Source: Enterococcus_G camelliae
GTDB lineage: Bacteria; Bacillota; Bacilli; Lactobacillales; Enterococcaceae
Direction: 5' to 3'
Length of the DNA stretch: 64,000 nucleotides
Assembly (NCBI RefSeq): GCF_042685105.1
Contig: NZ_JBHUMO010000058.1
Location: 15,330-79,329, forward strand
Shown piece by piece: positions 16,050 to 24,471 of the stretch (within the stretch, counting starts at the first letter, position 1; each line of letters begins with the position of its first letter). Below the pieces are notes generated by a model. That model searched no databases. It had not been told where the DNA came from and was given only the letters and a program-made list of their open reading frames with translations. Both the position numbers and the translations under genes were made by a program.

Positions 16050-16739
16050 TTAGAAAGAAGTTGTATCCACATGAATACCAGGACCAAAAGTAGTCGTTAC
16101 AGTGATATTTTTCATGTAAACACCTTTAGCCGCAGCTGGTTTTGCTTTTACTAATACATCGTGGATTGTTTTAAAGTTTTCAACTAGTTTTGCATCATCA
16201 AATGATACTTTACCAATTGGAACATGAATATTTCCAACTTTGTCCACACGGTAGGTAACTTTACCGGCTTTGACTTCATTGATAGCCTTCGTTACGTCCA
16301 TTGTTACTGTACCAGTTTTAGGGTTAGGCATTAACCCTTTTGGACCTAATACACGTCCAAGTTTCCCAACTTCAGCCATCATATCAGGTGTCGCTACAAC
16401 AACATCAAAGTCGAACCAACCACCTTGGATTTTTTGAGCTAAGTCAGAATCCCCAACGTAATCCGCACCTGCAGCTTCTGCCTCTTTTGCTTTTTCGCCT
16501 TTTGCAAAAACCAAAACTTTTTGTGTTTTACCAGTTCCGTTTGGTAGCACAACTGCTCCACGAATTTGTTGATCTGCTTTCTTTGGATCAACATTTAAAC
16601 GGTAGGCAACTTCAACTGTTGCATCGAATTTTGCGATATTTGTATCTTTTGCTAATGCGACAGCTTCTTCAACAGAATAAGCTTTTGACGCATCAACTTT
16701 TTTTAATGCTTCTTGCATTTTTTTGCTTTTTTTAGCCAT
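16050..16739 (-). CDS. rplA: Ribosomal protein L1
   Basis: 229 residues with the L1 signature region GRVLGPKGLMPNPKTGTV and the RNA-binding strands near both termini. It binds the 23S L1 stalk and, in many bacteria, its own operon mRNA. The frame extends upstream to 16802, but CAAGGAGG lies just before the ATG at 16739, and the protein then starts MAKKSKKMQEALKKVD as in relatives. It follows rplK after ~107 bases. Confidence 0.97.
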   Translation of the reverse strand: MAKKSKKMQEALKKVDASKAYSVEEAVALAKDTNIAKFDATVEVAYRLNVDPKKADQQIRGAVVLPNGTGKTQKVLVFAKGEKAKEAEAAGADYVGDSDLAQKIQGGWFDFDVVVATPDMMAEVGKLGRVLGPKGLMPNPKTGTVTMDVTKAINEVKAGKVTYRVDKVGNIHVPIGKVSFDDAKLVENFKTIHDVLVKAKPAAAKGVYMKNITVTTTFGPGIHVDTTSF

Positions 16740-16846
16740 TTGTGTTTCCTCCTTGAATGTGGTTATAACGGTAGAACCTCCCACGTGTTCTTTATCTTTC
16801 AATAAAGAGCCAACTGAGAAGCTACTTCCTTAGGGCTTGTCAAAAC

Positions 16847-17269
16847 TTATTCAACAACAATCCCCATGCTTCGTGCAGTTCCTTCAACCATGCGCATAGC
16901 TGCTTCGACGCTAGCTGCGTTTAGGTCTTCCATTTTTAATTCAGCGATTTCTTTTACTTGGTCGCTAGAAACAGTTGCAACTTTTGTTTTATTTGGCACA
17001 CCTGAACCTTTTTCGATTTTAGCAGCTTTTTTCAATAAGACTGCTGCTGGTGGTGTTTTTGTTACAAATGTAAATGAACGGTCTTCATATACAGAAATAA
17101 CAACTGGAATAATTAACCCTGCTTGATCAGCTGTACGAGCATTGAATTCTTTTGTGAATCCCATAATGTTCACGCCTGCTTGACCTAGTGCTGGTCCTAC
17201 TGGTGGAGCTGGTGTTGCTTTACCTGCAGGAATTTGCAATTTAACGATTTTTTCTACTTTTTTTGCCAC
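16847..17269 (-). CDS. rplK: Ribosomal protein L11
   Basis: 140 residues, with KIVKLQIPAGKATPAPPVGP at the start (thiostrepton-loop domain) and the C-terminal RNA-binding domain ending GTARSMGIVVE. It is needed for stringent-factor activation on the ribosome. It starts with GTG (17267-17269), with GGAGG about 9 bases upstream. It is first in the rplK-rplA pair. Confidence 0.96.
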   Translation of the reverse strand: MAKKVEKIVKLQIPAGKATPAPPVGPALGQAGVNIMGFTKEFNARTADQAGLIIPVVISVYEDRSFTFVTKTPPAAVLLKKAAKIEKGSGVPNKTKVATVSSDQVKEIAELKMEDLNAASVEAAMRMVEGTARSMGIVVE

Positions 17270-17500
17270 GAGACATACCTCCTTAAGTCCGTGATGTGGT
17301 TAATTGGAGATACGTATTTCTCCTCCCACGTAAACCATGCCTATAAATAATTATTTACACGCACTTAGATATTATAGCAAATATTCCAATGATTTCAACT
17401 TATTTTTCTTATTTTCTTGTTTTCATTTGCAAACTAGTCGCTCCTAACAAGGGTCTGTGCTACACTACAAACGTACGTTGAAAGAATAAGGTGGAAAAAA

Positions 17501-18166
17501 ATGGAACAATTAAACTATCGTAGCGTTTTTGATATTATCGGACCGGTTATGGTTGGTCCAAGTAGCTCACACACAGCGGGAGCTGCTAGAATTGGAAAAG
17601 TGGTGCGCAATATTTTTGGTGAACAACCGGATACCGTTGATATTTACCTCTATGAATCTTTTGCCAAAACCTATCGGGGGCATGGGACGGATATCGCTTT
17701 AGTCGGTGGTCTTTTGGGAATGGATCCGGATGATAGCCGTTTAGGGGACTCATTAAAACTTGCTTATGAAGCGGGGATGGAAGTCTTATTTACGCCTAAA
17801 AAAGAAAAGGCCGAACACCCGAATATGGTTCGCATGGTTGTTTCAAAGGGCTCCCATAAGTTATCTGTCACAGGCATCTCTATTGGTGGTGGCAATATTC
17901 AAATTTCCGAAGTGAATGGCTTCAAATTGTCACTAACCCTAGGCACACCAACATTTATTATTGTCCATCAAGATGTCCCAGGCATGATTGCCAAAGTGAG
18001 TCAATTGTTGTCGGAAGCGAGCTTAAATATTGGAACGATGACCGTCACACGAGAATCAAAAGGGGAAAAAGCCATTATGATTATCGAGGTGGATGAACGC
18101 AACCATGATGTTTTAGAAAAAATTCGTAAGTTGGCTCATATTTATAGTGCCTCTTACTTTGATTAA
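17501..18166 (+). CDS. sdaAB: L-serine dehydratase, beta subunit
   Basis: 221 residues. An N-terminal serine dehydratase beta domain (VFDIIGPVMVGPSSSHTAGA, typical substrate-loop sequence) is followed by a C-terminal ACT domain (FIIVHQDVPGMIAKVSQLLS, around 150-220). With SdaAA it forms the iron-sulfur enzyme converting L-serine to pyruvate and ammonia; the ACT domain probably binds serine. AAGGTGG precedes the ATG. The alpha subunit follows after 11 bases. Confidence 0.95.
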   Translation: MEQLNYRSVFDIIGPVMVGPSSSHTAGAARIGKVVRNIFGEQPDTVDIYLYESFAKTYRGHGTDIALVGGLLGMDPDDSRLGDSLKLAYEAGMEVLFTPKKEKAEHPNMVRMVVSKGSHKLSVTGISIGGGNIQISEVNGFKLSLTLGTPTFIIVHQDVPGMIAKVSQLLSEASLNIGTMTVTRESKGEKAIMIIEVDERNHDVLEKIRKLAHIYSASYFD

Positions 18167-18177
18167 GGAGTCCTGAC

Positions 18178-19050
18178 ATGTTTTATTCAATTGCTGATTT
18201 AGTAGAACAAGCCAACCAATACCAGTCGATTGCAGAGTTGATGATTGCGACCGAAGAGGAAATGACTGGCCGTTCTCGTAAAGAAATCGAACGCTTAATG
18301 GAACGAAATCTATCGGTTATGGAACAATCGATTGAAGAAGGCGTGGCCGGCGTGAAATCCGTCACTGGCTTAACGGGTGGGGATGCAACCAAAATGAATG
18401 ACTACTTGGACAAAGGAACATTTATGAGTGGAAAAACGATTTTAACAGCGGTACGCAACGCCATTGCGGTAAATGAAGTGAATGCCAAGATGGGATTGAT
18501 TTGTGCCACACCTACAGCTGGCAGTGCCGGCGTCGTCCCCGGTGTATTAATGGCTTGCCGCGAAAAATTACAACTTTCGCGCGAACAACAGCTTGATTTT
18601 TTATTCACAGCTGGGGCTTTTGGCCTTGTCATTGCCAATAATGCGTCCATCTCTGGTGCAGAAGGCGGTTGCCAAGCAGAAGTCGGCTCGGCAAGTGCGA
18701 TGGCCTCAGCTGCTTTGGTTGCAGCCAATGGTGGCACCGCCCATCAATCCGCACAAGCCGTGGCAATCACCTTAAAAAATATGATGGGGCTGATTTGCGA
18801 TCCGGTTGCTGGGTTGGTTGAAGTTCCATGTGTAAAACGAAACGCTTTGGGTTCCTCGCAAGCCTTTATTTCAGCTGATATGGCTTTGGCAGGGATTGAA
18901 AGTGTCATTCCTCCTGATGAAGTCGTCGCAGCGATGTATCAGGTTGGTCGCCAGATGCCATCAATGTTTCGTGAGACAGCTGAAGGTGGATTAGCAATGA
19001 CCCCAACTGCGCAAAAACTAACCCAATCAATTATGGGAACGAATCGCTAG
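18178..19050 (+). CDS. sdaAA: L-serine dehydratase, alpha subunit
   Basis: 290 residues. Cysteines for the [4Fe-4S] cluster appear in GLICATPTAGSAGVVPG, EGGCQAEVGSA and GLICDPVAGLVEVPCVKRN. It is the catalytic half of the two-subunit enzyme found in Bacillus and relatives. AAGGAG lies 7 bases before the ATG. It is the end of the operon; the ~100 bases between it and the convergent lipoprotein gene are T-rich without a clean terminator. Confidence 0.96.
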   Translation: MFYSIADLVEQANQYQSIAELMIATEEEMTGRSRKEIERLMERNLSVMEQSIEEGVAGVKSVTGLTGGDATKMNDYLDKGTFMSGKTILTAVRNAIAVNEVNAKMGLICATPTAGSAGVVPGVLMACREKLQLSREQQLDFLFTAGAFGLVIANNASISGAEGGCQAEVGSASAMASAALVAANGGTAHQSAQAVAITLKNMMGLICDPVAGLVEVPCVKRNALGSSQAFISADMALAGIESVIPPDEVVAAMYQVGRQMPSMFRETAEGGLAMTPTAQKLTQSIMGTNR

Positions 19051-19152
19051 GCGTTCATTCTCTATCTTTTTTTGTTAATTCTCTGGAAAATCTGATGTGT
19101 CGCTTTTTCCGGGGGATTTTTTGTTTCCCATCATACCGTTCAATGAATAGAA

Positions 19153-20028
19153 TTAGTACCACAAGAAATGGCTAACCAGTTCATCAACTTCCTTGTTTTC
19201 ATGCAATTGACTGTGTTGTGCCATTTCTCCTTGCACAATCCGTGAATCAACGTCGATTCCCTGGTCTCGCAAAAGTGGAACAATTGCCAAACTACTGGCC
19301 AAAGGAACGGTCCCATCACTGAGATCGTGAGCATTAAGTTGGCCACTAATCACTTCGACAGCAATTGTTTGATCAATTCGATTGGCATTGGCAACAAATT
19401 GTTGATAACGTACAGATTGCTCCGCCGGTCCATTCGTCAGCAAGTCCACCTGTGATTGAAAAGGCAAGGTATCCAAGAACTCATTAAAGGGTCCGGCAAT
19501 CAGCAGGACTTTCTTAATTTGAGGCTGCGTCTCATCTGGTTTCTGACGCTCCAAATAATCAACTGTACTAACGGCCCCCATTGAATGCCCAACAAGATTC
19601 ACTGTATCGATATGGTACCTCGTTTTTAGATAACTCAAGACTGCTGCAATCCATTGCGATTGATTCCATTGTGTACTCTTATTACTTTGGAAAATCACTT
19701 GCACCGTCGGATTCACTTTTTTTTGAGACAATTGGCCCTTCGCCAAAATTGAACCATCGTCAAGGACCGTCAAGGTAAGTTCTTTTTTTGATTCCTGGTT
19801 GCGTGCCAATCGTTGCAGCATTGAGCCAAAAGACGTTGTCCCCCCACCATATCCATGAAAAAAAAGGGTCGGAACACCAGAGTAGTGAATCGCTTTTGAT
19901 TGTTGCTTGATAGTCGTTTTTTGAGTGGTTGTCGAAGTTGCCGTCGACGTTGGACTCGCATCACTTTGACAAGCCACCAACCCCAAGACAAAGAAAACAA
20001 CTAATAAACCATAGCCTATTTTTTTCAA
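19153..20028 (-). CDS. Lipase-like alpha/beta hydrolase lipoprotein
   Basis: 291 residues. The lipoprotein signal peptide ends in the lipobox LVAC with the modified cysteine at C20. A Ser/Thr-rich linker follows, then an alpha/beta hydrolase fold of the DUF915 type: oxyanion strand TLFFHGYGG, nucleophile GHSMG (around residue 148), and a late H in the QHSQLHEN segment. It should act on the outer membrane face on an ester or amide substrate. I use TTG 20028, which has AAAGGAG 8 bases upstream, over the GTG at 20046. Confidence 0.78.
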   Translation of the reverse strand: MKKIGYGLLVVFFVLGLVACQSDASPTSTATSTTTQKTTIKQQSKAIHYSGVPTLFFHGYGGGTTSFGSMLQRLARNQESKKELTLTVLDDGSILAKGQLSQKKVNPTVQVIFQSNKSTQWNQSQWIAAVLSYLKTRYHIDTVNLVGHSMGAVSTVDYLERQKPDETQPQIKKVLLIAGPFNEFLDTLPFQSQVDLLTNGPAEQSVRYQQFVANANRIDQTIAVEVISGQLNAHDLSDGTVPLASSLAIVPLLRDQGIDVDSRIVQGEMAQHSQLHENKEVDELVSHFLWY

Positions 20029-20054
20029 CCCACATTCTCCTTTCACGATTCATC

Positions 20055-20085
20055 AAAAAAACCGCTGTTTCAAAATGAACAGCGG
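20055..20085 (-). terminator. nusG terminator
   Basis: CCGCTGTT (20062-20069) pairs with AACAGCGG (20078-20085), with a T run on the minus strand. It is just beyond the nusG stop. Confidence 0.85.
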
Positions 20086-20093
20086 CTACTTTT

Positions 20094-20639
20094 TTAAATA
20101 GCATCTACTTGGTCAAAATCAAGTTCCGTACTCGTTTCTCGCCCAAACATATCAATATTAACTTTTAATTTTTGTTTTTCTTCATCAATTTCACTAACTT
20201 GGCCTTCTAAGCCAGAAAAAGCTCCTTCAATGATTTTCACGGTTTGACCTAACGCAACCTTTAGTTCAACCGTACGCGTACTCATTCCCAAAGAACGCAA
20301 TATGCTATTGATTTCTTCTGGTAATAATGGAGCTGGTTTGCTTCCAGCACCATGTGATCCAACAAAGCCAGTCACACCTGGTGTGTTGCGGACAACGTAC
20401 CATGATTCATCCGTCATAATCATTTCAACGAGCACATAGCCAGGAAAAGTCTTGTGGACAATCTCTTTCTCTTTGCCATTTTTCACTTCTTTTTCAACTT
20501 CTTCAGGTACAACAACCCGAAAAATATAGTCTCCCATCCGCATGCTTTGTGCACGAGACTCAATATTTGTTTTTACTTTATTTTCATAACCAGAGTATGT
20601 ATGCAAGACATACCAACTTTTTTCTACTGATTCCATCAT
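20094..20639 (-). CDS. nusG: Transcription termination/antitermination factor NusG
   Basis: 181 residues. The NGN domain starts WYVLHTYSGYENKVKTNIE, with FPGYVLVEM and NTPGVTGFVG. The C-terminal KOW domain is VKIIEGAFSGLEGQVSEID. It binds RNA polymerase at the clamp and modulates pausing and termination. AAGGAG precedes ATG-ATG; the first is used. It is last in rpmG-secE-nusG, the standard arrangement. Confidence 0.96.
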   Translation of the reverse strand: MMESVEKSWYVLHTYSGYENKVKTNIESRAQSMRMGDYIFRVVVPEEVEKEVKNGKEKEIVHKTFPGYVLVEMIMTDESWYVVRNTPGVTGFVGSHGAGSKPAPLLPEEINSILRSLGMSTRTVELKVALGQTVKIIEGAFSGLEGQVSEIDEEKQKLKVNIDMFGRETSTELDFDQVDAI

Positions 20640-20668
20640 TTGGACTCCTTTGTCTTTTTCTCGTAAAA

Positions 20669-20695
20669 TAAAAAAACCTCAGTACACCCGAAGTT
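20669..20695 (-). terminator. Weak terminator between secE and nusG
   Basis: AACTTC pairs with GAGGTT (20690-20695 with 20675-20680) around a short loop and is followed on the minus strand by Ts. It could set the ratio of nusG to secE. The stem is short. Confidence 0.45.
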
Positions 20696-20752
20696 TTTCT
20701 CTCGCTTGCATTATATCACGCACACAAAAATTCTGCCACTTTCCTGAAAAAA

Positions 20753-20923
20753 TTATTTAAGAATCCATGCAAAGAGTTTTTGAATTCCTGTGTCCATCAA
20801 GAAGAATAACACTGCAAAAATCAGTGATGTTTCAATTACAACCAATGTATCCTTGCGTAATTGTTTTCCTGAAGGCCAAGTAACTTTTTTCATTTCTTCT
20901 TTGACACTGCGAATAAATTTCAT
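20753..20923 (-). CDS. secE: Preprotein translocase subunit SecE
   Basis: 56 residues, the short single-helix form usual in Gram-positives. It opens MKFIRSVKEEMKKVTWPSGK, the amphipathic clamp helix with the conserved KKVTWPS motif. One transmembrane helix follows (VIETSLIFAVLFFLMDTGIQ). It stabilises SecY in the translocon. GGGAGGCAGCAGG precedes the ATG. It lies between rpmG and nusG. Confidence 0.95.
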   Translation of the reverse strand: MKFIRSVKEEMKKVTWPSGKQLRKDTLVVIETSLIFAVLFFLMDTGIQKLFAWILK

Positions 20924-20938
20924 CCTGCTGCCTCCCGT

Positions 20939-21091
20939 TTACTTAGTCTCTTTATGAATGGTATATTGATTACAATATTTACAGAACTTGTTAATCTCTA
21001 AGCGATTTCCTTTTTTTCCTTCACTCACAGACTTAGAATAATTCCGAGAACCACAAACTGAACAAGCAAGTGCCGCTTTTTTGGTTGCCAT
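20939..21091 (-). CDS. rpmG: Ribosomal protein L33
   Basis: 50 residues: MATKKAALACSVCGSRNYSK with CSVC and a second pair in FCKYC, so it is the zinc-binding (C+) form of L33. The frame extends upstream to 21157, but GCAGGAGG sits 7 bases before the ATG at 21091. The genomic place before secE-nusG is typical. Confidence 0.93.
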   Translation of the reverse strand: MATKKAALACSVCGSRNYSKSVSEGKKGNRLEINKFCKYCNQYTIHKETK

Positions 21092-21249
21092 AAACTTACC
21101 TCCTGCCGGTTTCTCATTCCACCCAGTTAAAATAGCATTTTTTCCCATTTCTGTCAAACAACTCTGCTAGTAACTTTCGACAGTTATAGTTAAGTTTTTG
21201 CCTCGATTGTGTTATGATAAAAGTGAAAATTTCAAATGGAGGTAGGATT

Positions 21250-21891
21250 ATGCTTTTAAAAACGATGGTCTACAAAAAACAAGACCTAACAACAGTTACA
21301 GAGGATGCTTCATTAGAAGAAGCCTTAAAAATATTAGAAGATTCCGGTTATCGTTGTGTGCCAATTCTTGATGCATCCGGAAAAATTTTTAGAGGAAATA
21401 TTTACAAAATGCACATCTATCGTCACAAAGCAAATGGTGGCGACATGTCCTTACCAGTCACACATCTCTTAAAAAATGCCACCAAATTTATCTATGTCAA
21501 TTCCTCTTTCTTTAATGTGTTCTTTACTATTAAGGAATTGCCCTACATTGCTGTGCTCGATGAAAACAATTATTTCTATGGTATCTTAACCCACAGCTCA
21601 TTGCTGTCTGTTTTAGCTCAATCTTGGAATATTGAGCAAGGAAGTTATGTCTTAACGATTGCTTCTACTGGAAAACAAGGCGACCTAGCTATGATTTCCA
21701 AAATCATTTCAAAACATTGTAGCATCGCAAGTTGTATTACTTTAGATATTGGAAAAGATGAATTTATTCGTCGAACATTGATTACCCTCCCTGCTGGGAT
21801 TTCCGTTCAGGTGCGGGATAAAATTATTGAACAATTGGAAAACAAGTTGTTTAAAGTTGTGGAAGTGGAAGATTTGCAAGCCGACTTTTAA
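21250..21891 (+). CDS. cbpA: CBS-pair protein with ACT-like domain, c-di-AMP-binding CbpA type
   Basis: 213 residues. Two CBS motifs span about residues 10-130 (DASLEEALKILEDSGYRCVP, then LPYIAVLDENNYFYGILTHS). A C-terminal ACT-like region follows (YVLTIASTGKQGDLAMISKI, about 145-210). This CBS-CBS-ACT order is that of CbpA of Listeria and relatives, which binds cyclic di-AMP. The start at 21250 is chosen for TGGAGG upstream; the frame opens at 21214. It is monocistronic with a strong terminator. Ligand binding is by homology only. Confidence 0.78.
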   Translation: MLLKTMVYKKQDLTTVTEDASLEEALKILEDSGYRCVPILDASGKIFRGNIYKMHIYRHKANGGDMSLPVTHLLKNATKFIYVNSSFFNVFFTIKELPYIAVLDENNYFYGILTHSSLLSVLAQSWNIEQGSYVLTIASTGKQGDLAMISKIISKHCSIASCITLDIGKDEFIRRTLITLPAGISVQVRDKIIEQLENKLFKVVEVEDLQADF

Positions 21892-21905
21892 GTCAGCTCT
21901 GTCGC

Positions 21906-21944
21906 AAAAAGGCCTCAAATCAGTGATTGATTTGAGGCCTTTTT
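21906..21944. terminator. Bidirectional terminator between cbpA and queT
   Basis: Seventeen-base arms (AAAAAGGCCTCAAATCA, 21906-21922, with 21928-21944), flanked by A and T runs, so it serves both convergent genes. Confidence 0.9.
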
Positions 21945-22442
21945 TTATAATCGTTGTTCAAATTTTACAATTTTATTGACACCATACATAATAGGCGCGG
22001 AAATTGCCATGATAATCGCTTCGCTCAATGCAGTCGTACCATATGTTGGCCAAAATGGTAAATTGGCCGTCCACATTAGCATGAGTGCAATCAAAAACAT
22101 GCTTGCTGTAAAAAAGAGGCAATTAAAGACGAGGCGCCATTTTTCATTTTTTACAAATCGACTCATTCCAATGGTGGCGAGTAAAGCCAGTAGCGTCTGT
22201 CCTCCACCAAAAATTACATCCATGGGTCCATAACCAAAAAAGAGATTATACAAAACAACTCCTCCAAAAACACCCCAAATGAATTTGCGATTAAAGACAA
22301 CCAAATGGTTTAGGCTTTCAGACAGGCGGAATTGAATGGCTCCTGATTGATACGGTAAGATAAAACATAAGACGACATACAATGCCATAATAATTGCATT
22401 GCCTGCAATGGTCCGAACAGAACTGTTCCTTTTTTGTTGCAT
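21945..22442 (-). CDS. queT: QueT-family queuosine-precursor transporter (ECF S component)
   Basis: 165 residues with about five to six transmembrane helices and family motifs AIQFRLSESLNHLVVFNRKF and GYGPMDVIFGGGQTLLALLA. QueT proteins act as substrate-binding subunits of ECF transporters for queuosine precursors such as preQ1, together with shared EcfA/A'/T encoded elsewhere. The frame opens at 22541 but crosses a riboswitch; ATG 22442 with AGAAGGAAG is the start. The preQ1-I riboswitch directly upstream independently supports the function. Confidence 0.9.
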   Translation of the reverse strand: MQQKRNSSVRTIAGNAIIMALYVVLCFILPYQSGAIQFRLSESLNHLVVFNRKFIWGVFGGVVLYNLFFGYGPMDVIFGGGQTLLALLATIGMSRFVKNEKWRLVFNCLFFTASMFLIALMLMWTANLPFWPTYGTTALSEAIIMAISAPIMYGVNKIVKFEQRL

Positions 22443-22458
22443 AGTTGCTTCCTTCTTT

Positions 22459-22498
22459 CTCCTAGTTTTGATAACGCGGGATGGTTGATGAACCGCGA
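22459..22498 (-). ncRNA. preQ1-I riboswitch upstream of queT
   Basis: On the minus strand CGCGGTTC, a short loop, CATCCCGCG and then CAAAACTAGGAG match the preQ1 class I fold. P1 is CGCGG/CCGCG (22475-22497), and the A-rich tail ending ACTAGGAG includes part of the ribosome binding region. Ligand binding would sequester AGGAG and shut off queT translation. It begins about a dozen bases after the predicted start of transcription. Confidence 0.85.
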
Positions 22499-22512
22499 GA
22501 ATATCCTTACTA

Positions 22513-22541
22513 ATTCTAGTGAACGACGCATTCAAAGTCAA
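22513..22541 (-). promoter_or_regulatory. queT promoter
   Basis: TTGACT (22536-22541) and TAGAAT (22513-22518) are separated by exactly 17 bases on the minus strand, placing the transcript start immediately before the riboswitch. Confidence 0.7.
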
Positions 22542-22598
22542 GAGGCAAAGACACTCATTTTAACGAGATTCTTTGCCTTCTTTTTCGTATTAACTAAT

Positions 22599-22898
22599 TT
22601 AACTAGCTTTTAACCAAGGCTTTTCCTTGGTATCTGCTGGGCCATTTGTTGCTTTGATTGAAGTTTCCTGCTTTTTCGTGGTCGCTTGGACATTTGTTTT
22701 TCTTACTTTGGTTGGTTTCTTCGCTTCTACCCACAAAAATCCAACCATCAACCCACCATAACTTATTAGTAGTAGCCCTTGCAATCCAACAAACACATCG
22801 TTCAAGACTGTATTTCCTGACAGCTGAAATACGTGCTTAAGACCAAATTGGAGCACAAATAATCCGAGGGAACTCATGATCAAGTGATAATATTTCAT
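22599..22898 (-). CDS. Small two-helix membrane protein, unknown function
   Basis: 99 residues. Two hydrophobic helices (about 4-24 and 33-57) are followed by a basic, Thr/Lys-rich tail of about 40 residues that is probably cytoplasmic. AAAGGAG lies before the ATG. It stands alone between queT and a structured RNA. No family recognised. Confidence 0.6.
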   Translation of the reverse strand: MKYYHLIMSSLGLFVLQFGLKHVFQLSGNTVLNDVFVGLQGLLLISYGGLMVGFLWVEAKKPTKVRKTNVQATTKKQETSIKATNGPADTKEKPWLKAS

Positions 22899-23035
22899 CT
22901 TTTCTACTCCTTCTACTCAAAGGAGTATAACAGACAGGAGTATAACGATGCAACTTTTCTAATTGATTAAGAATTGTTTAAGAAAGAAAAAGTTGATCTA
23001 CTTTAAAATGTAAGCGTTCGCTTTTTTGTTTCATT

Positions 23036-23314
23036 TATGGTATAAACTAGTTGTAAGGGGTCATAGGAATTCCCAGTAAGGTAATCGAAGAAGGCATTAC
23101 CTAAACAGAATTGTTGTGAGCTTAACAAATGAAAAGGATGTGGGAATTTGACAAACTCCTTACGTACCATTATCCATGAGTCTGACCGCACTATCTAAAT
23201 TGAAGCAGGCATCGCAAACCTTACCCTAATGAAAAGCATCTTAGTGAAGAAATTTTGTAATGAAAGATGGACAGCCTCCTTCAATTAGAAACGGTCAGAC
23301 TCTCTTTTTTTTTT
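23036..23314 (+). ncRNA. Unassigned structured RNA with terminator
   Basis: An extended -10 (TGGTATAAA, 23038-23046) would start RNA near 23053. Domain 1 has perfect helices GTAAGG/CCTTAC (23053-23058 with 23158-23163), AATTCCCA/TGGGAATT (23068-23075 with 23141-23148), AGGTAAT/ATTACCT (23079-23085 with 23096-23102) and TTGTT/AACAA. Domain 2 is closed by an 11-bp stem GAGTCTGACCG/CGGTCAGACTC (23178-23188 with 23292-23302). Inside it CTAAATTGAAG faces CTTCAATTAG and CATCTT faces AAGATG. A run of Ts ends it. No open frame fits. It could be a free sRNA or an attenuated leader; dagK has its own promoter downstream. Confidence 0.6.
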
Positions 23315-23401
23315 GCCTTTTTTGCAAAGTGCCTCCTGCTTACCGAAACCAAAGTGAACATGCTATAATAAACTCCAAAAGTCGTATGATGGGAGTCAGA
23401 C

Positions 23402-24370
23402 ATGAAAAGAATTTACCACGTCATCATTAACCCCGTTGCTGGTGGTGGCAAAGGAAGCGAAGTTGCAAAAAAAATACTATCAGAATTAACTGAACATCAG
23501 TTTACTTACCACACCTATCAGACGGAGTACCCAAATCATGAAGCCCAGCTCGTCCAAACATTATTAGAACAAAATAAATTGCATGGTTTCCCTAATGACA
23601 GACCTCTTGGTTCAGAAGAAACCTTTCCGATGTTGCTCGTTATTGGTGGAGATGGAACATTGCACCATGTTGTCAATCAGCTCCATGCATATGGTGCTAA
23701 CTATCCTGTTGCCTATATTCCAGCTGGAACAGGGAATGATTTTGCACGGGCACTTGGACTCCCAGACGATCCAGTTGAACAATTCTGGCAAGTCGTAAAG
23801 ACGCGCCTACCAAAAACGTTACCACTATTAAGTTACCAAGATCAAATTCAAGGAGATAGTCAGGTCTTTTTCAACAATCTCGGTATTGGACTCGATGGAA
23901 AAATTGTCAGGAAAACCAATGAAAGCGCTCGAAAAAAATGGCTGAGTAAATGGCACCTTGCCCACTTTAGTTACCTAAGTTCTGCTTTAGTCAGCCTGTT
24001 TGAACAAAAAGCATTTCCTTCACGTATTGAAATAAATGGTCAATCCATTCGTATGGACAAAACCTACCTTTGTACCATAACCAACCACCCTTACTTTGGA
24101 GGTGGTGTCGCCATCGCTCCTACTGTTTCGTTGGAAAAAGCAGAGTTTGAATTAGTGATTGTTGAAAAAGTTGCTTGGTTTAAACTTTGCTATTTTGCCT
24201 ATCATATTTTACGAAAAAAAGATTTCCGTTCACGTTCCTTCCATCGCTACCCAGCTAAGAAATTAAGGTTAGTAACAACCACGCCGGAAGAAACCCAAAT
24301 TGATGGTGAATCAATCGGCGCTCGCTGTTACGACTTAACCATTCAACTAACGGAACAAGCTTTTTGGTAG
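23402..24370 (+). CDS. Diacylglycerol/lipid kinase family protein
   Basis: 322 residues. It opens with the DAGK catalytic fold: INPVAGGGKG (10-19), nucleotide-binding VIGGDGTLHHVVNQL and PAGTGNDFARALG. The C-terminal beta sandwich contains NHPYFGGGVAIAP and the family TQIDGE motif. It belongs to the YegS/DgkB group, which phosphorylates diacylglycerol or related lipids, recycling lipid from lipoteichoic acid synthesis. An extended -10 promoter (TGCTATAAT, 23361-23369) lies just upstream. Single gene with its own terminator. A BmrU-type role is also possible. Confidence 0.88.
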   Translation: MKRIYHVIINPVAGGGKGSEVAKKILSELTEHQFTYHTYQTEYPNHEAQLVQTLLEQNKLHGFPNDRPLGSEETFPMLLVIGGDGTLHHVVNQLHAYGANYPVAYIPAGTGNDFARALGLPDDPVEQFWQVVKTRLPKTLPLLSYQDQIQGDSQVFFNNLGIGLDGKIVRKTNESARKKWLSKWHLAHFSYLSSALVSLFEQKAFPSRIEINGQSIRMDKTYLCTITNHPYFGGGVAIAPTVSLEKAEFELVIVEKVAWFKLCYFAYHILRKKDFRSRSFHRYPAKKLRLVTTTPEETQIDGESIGARCYDLTIQLTEQAFW

Positions 24371-24422
24371 AAACACCAAAAGCCAGTCATTAAATTTACT
24401 TTCCATCGTGGCGATTCATCGC

Positions 24423-24463
24423 AAAAAAGAGAGGTTTCCTTAAAGGAGGAACCTCTCTTTTTT
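24423..24463. terminator. Bidirectional terminator between lipid kinase and recD2
   Basis: AAAGAGAGGTTTCCTT faces AAGGAGGAACCTCTCTTT with A and T runs on both sides, between convergent genes. Confidence 0.88.
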
Positions 24464-24471
24464 CTCCTTGA

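Noticed and set aside
23036..23314. 6S, SRP, tmRNA or RNase P RNA
   Set aside because: 5' and 3' ends do not pair with each other, and the conserved cores of these RNAs are absent.
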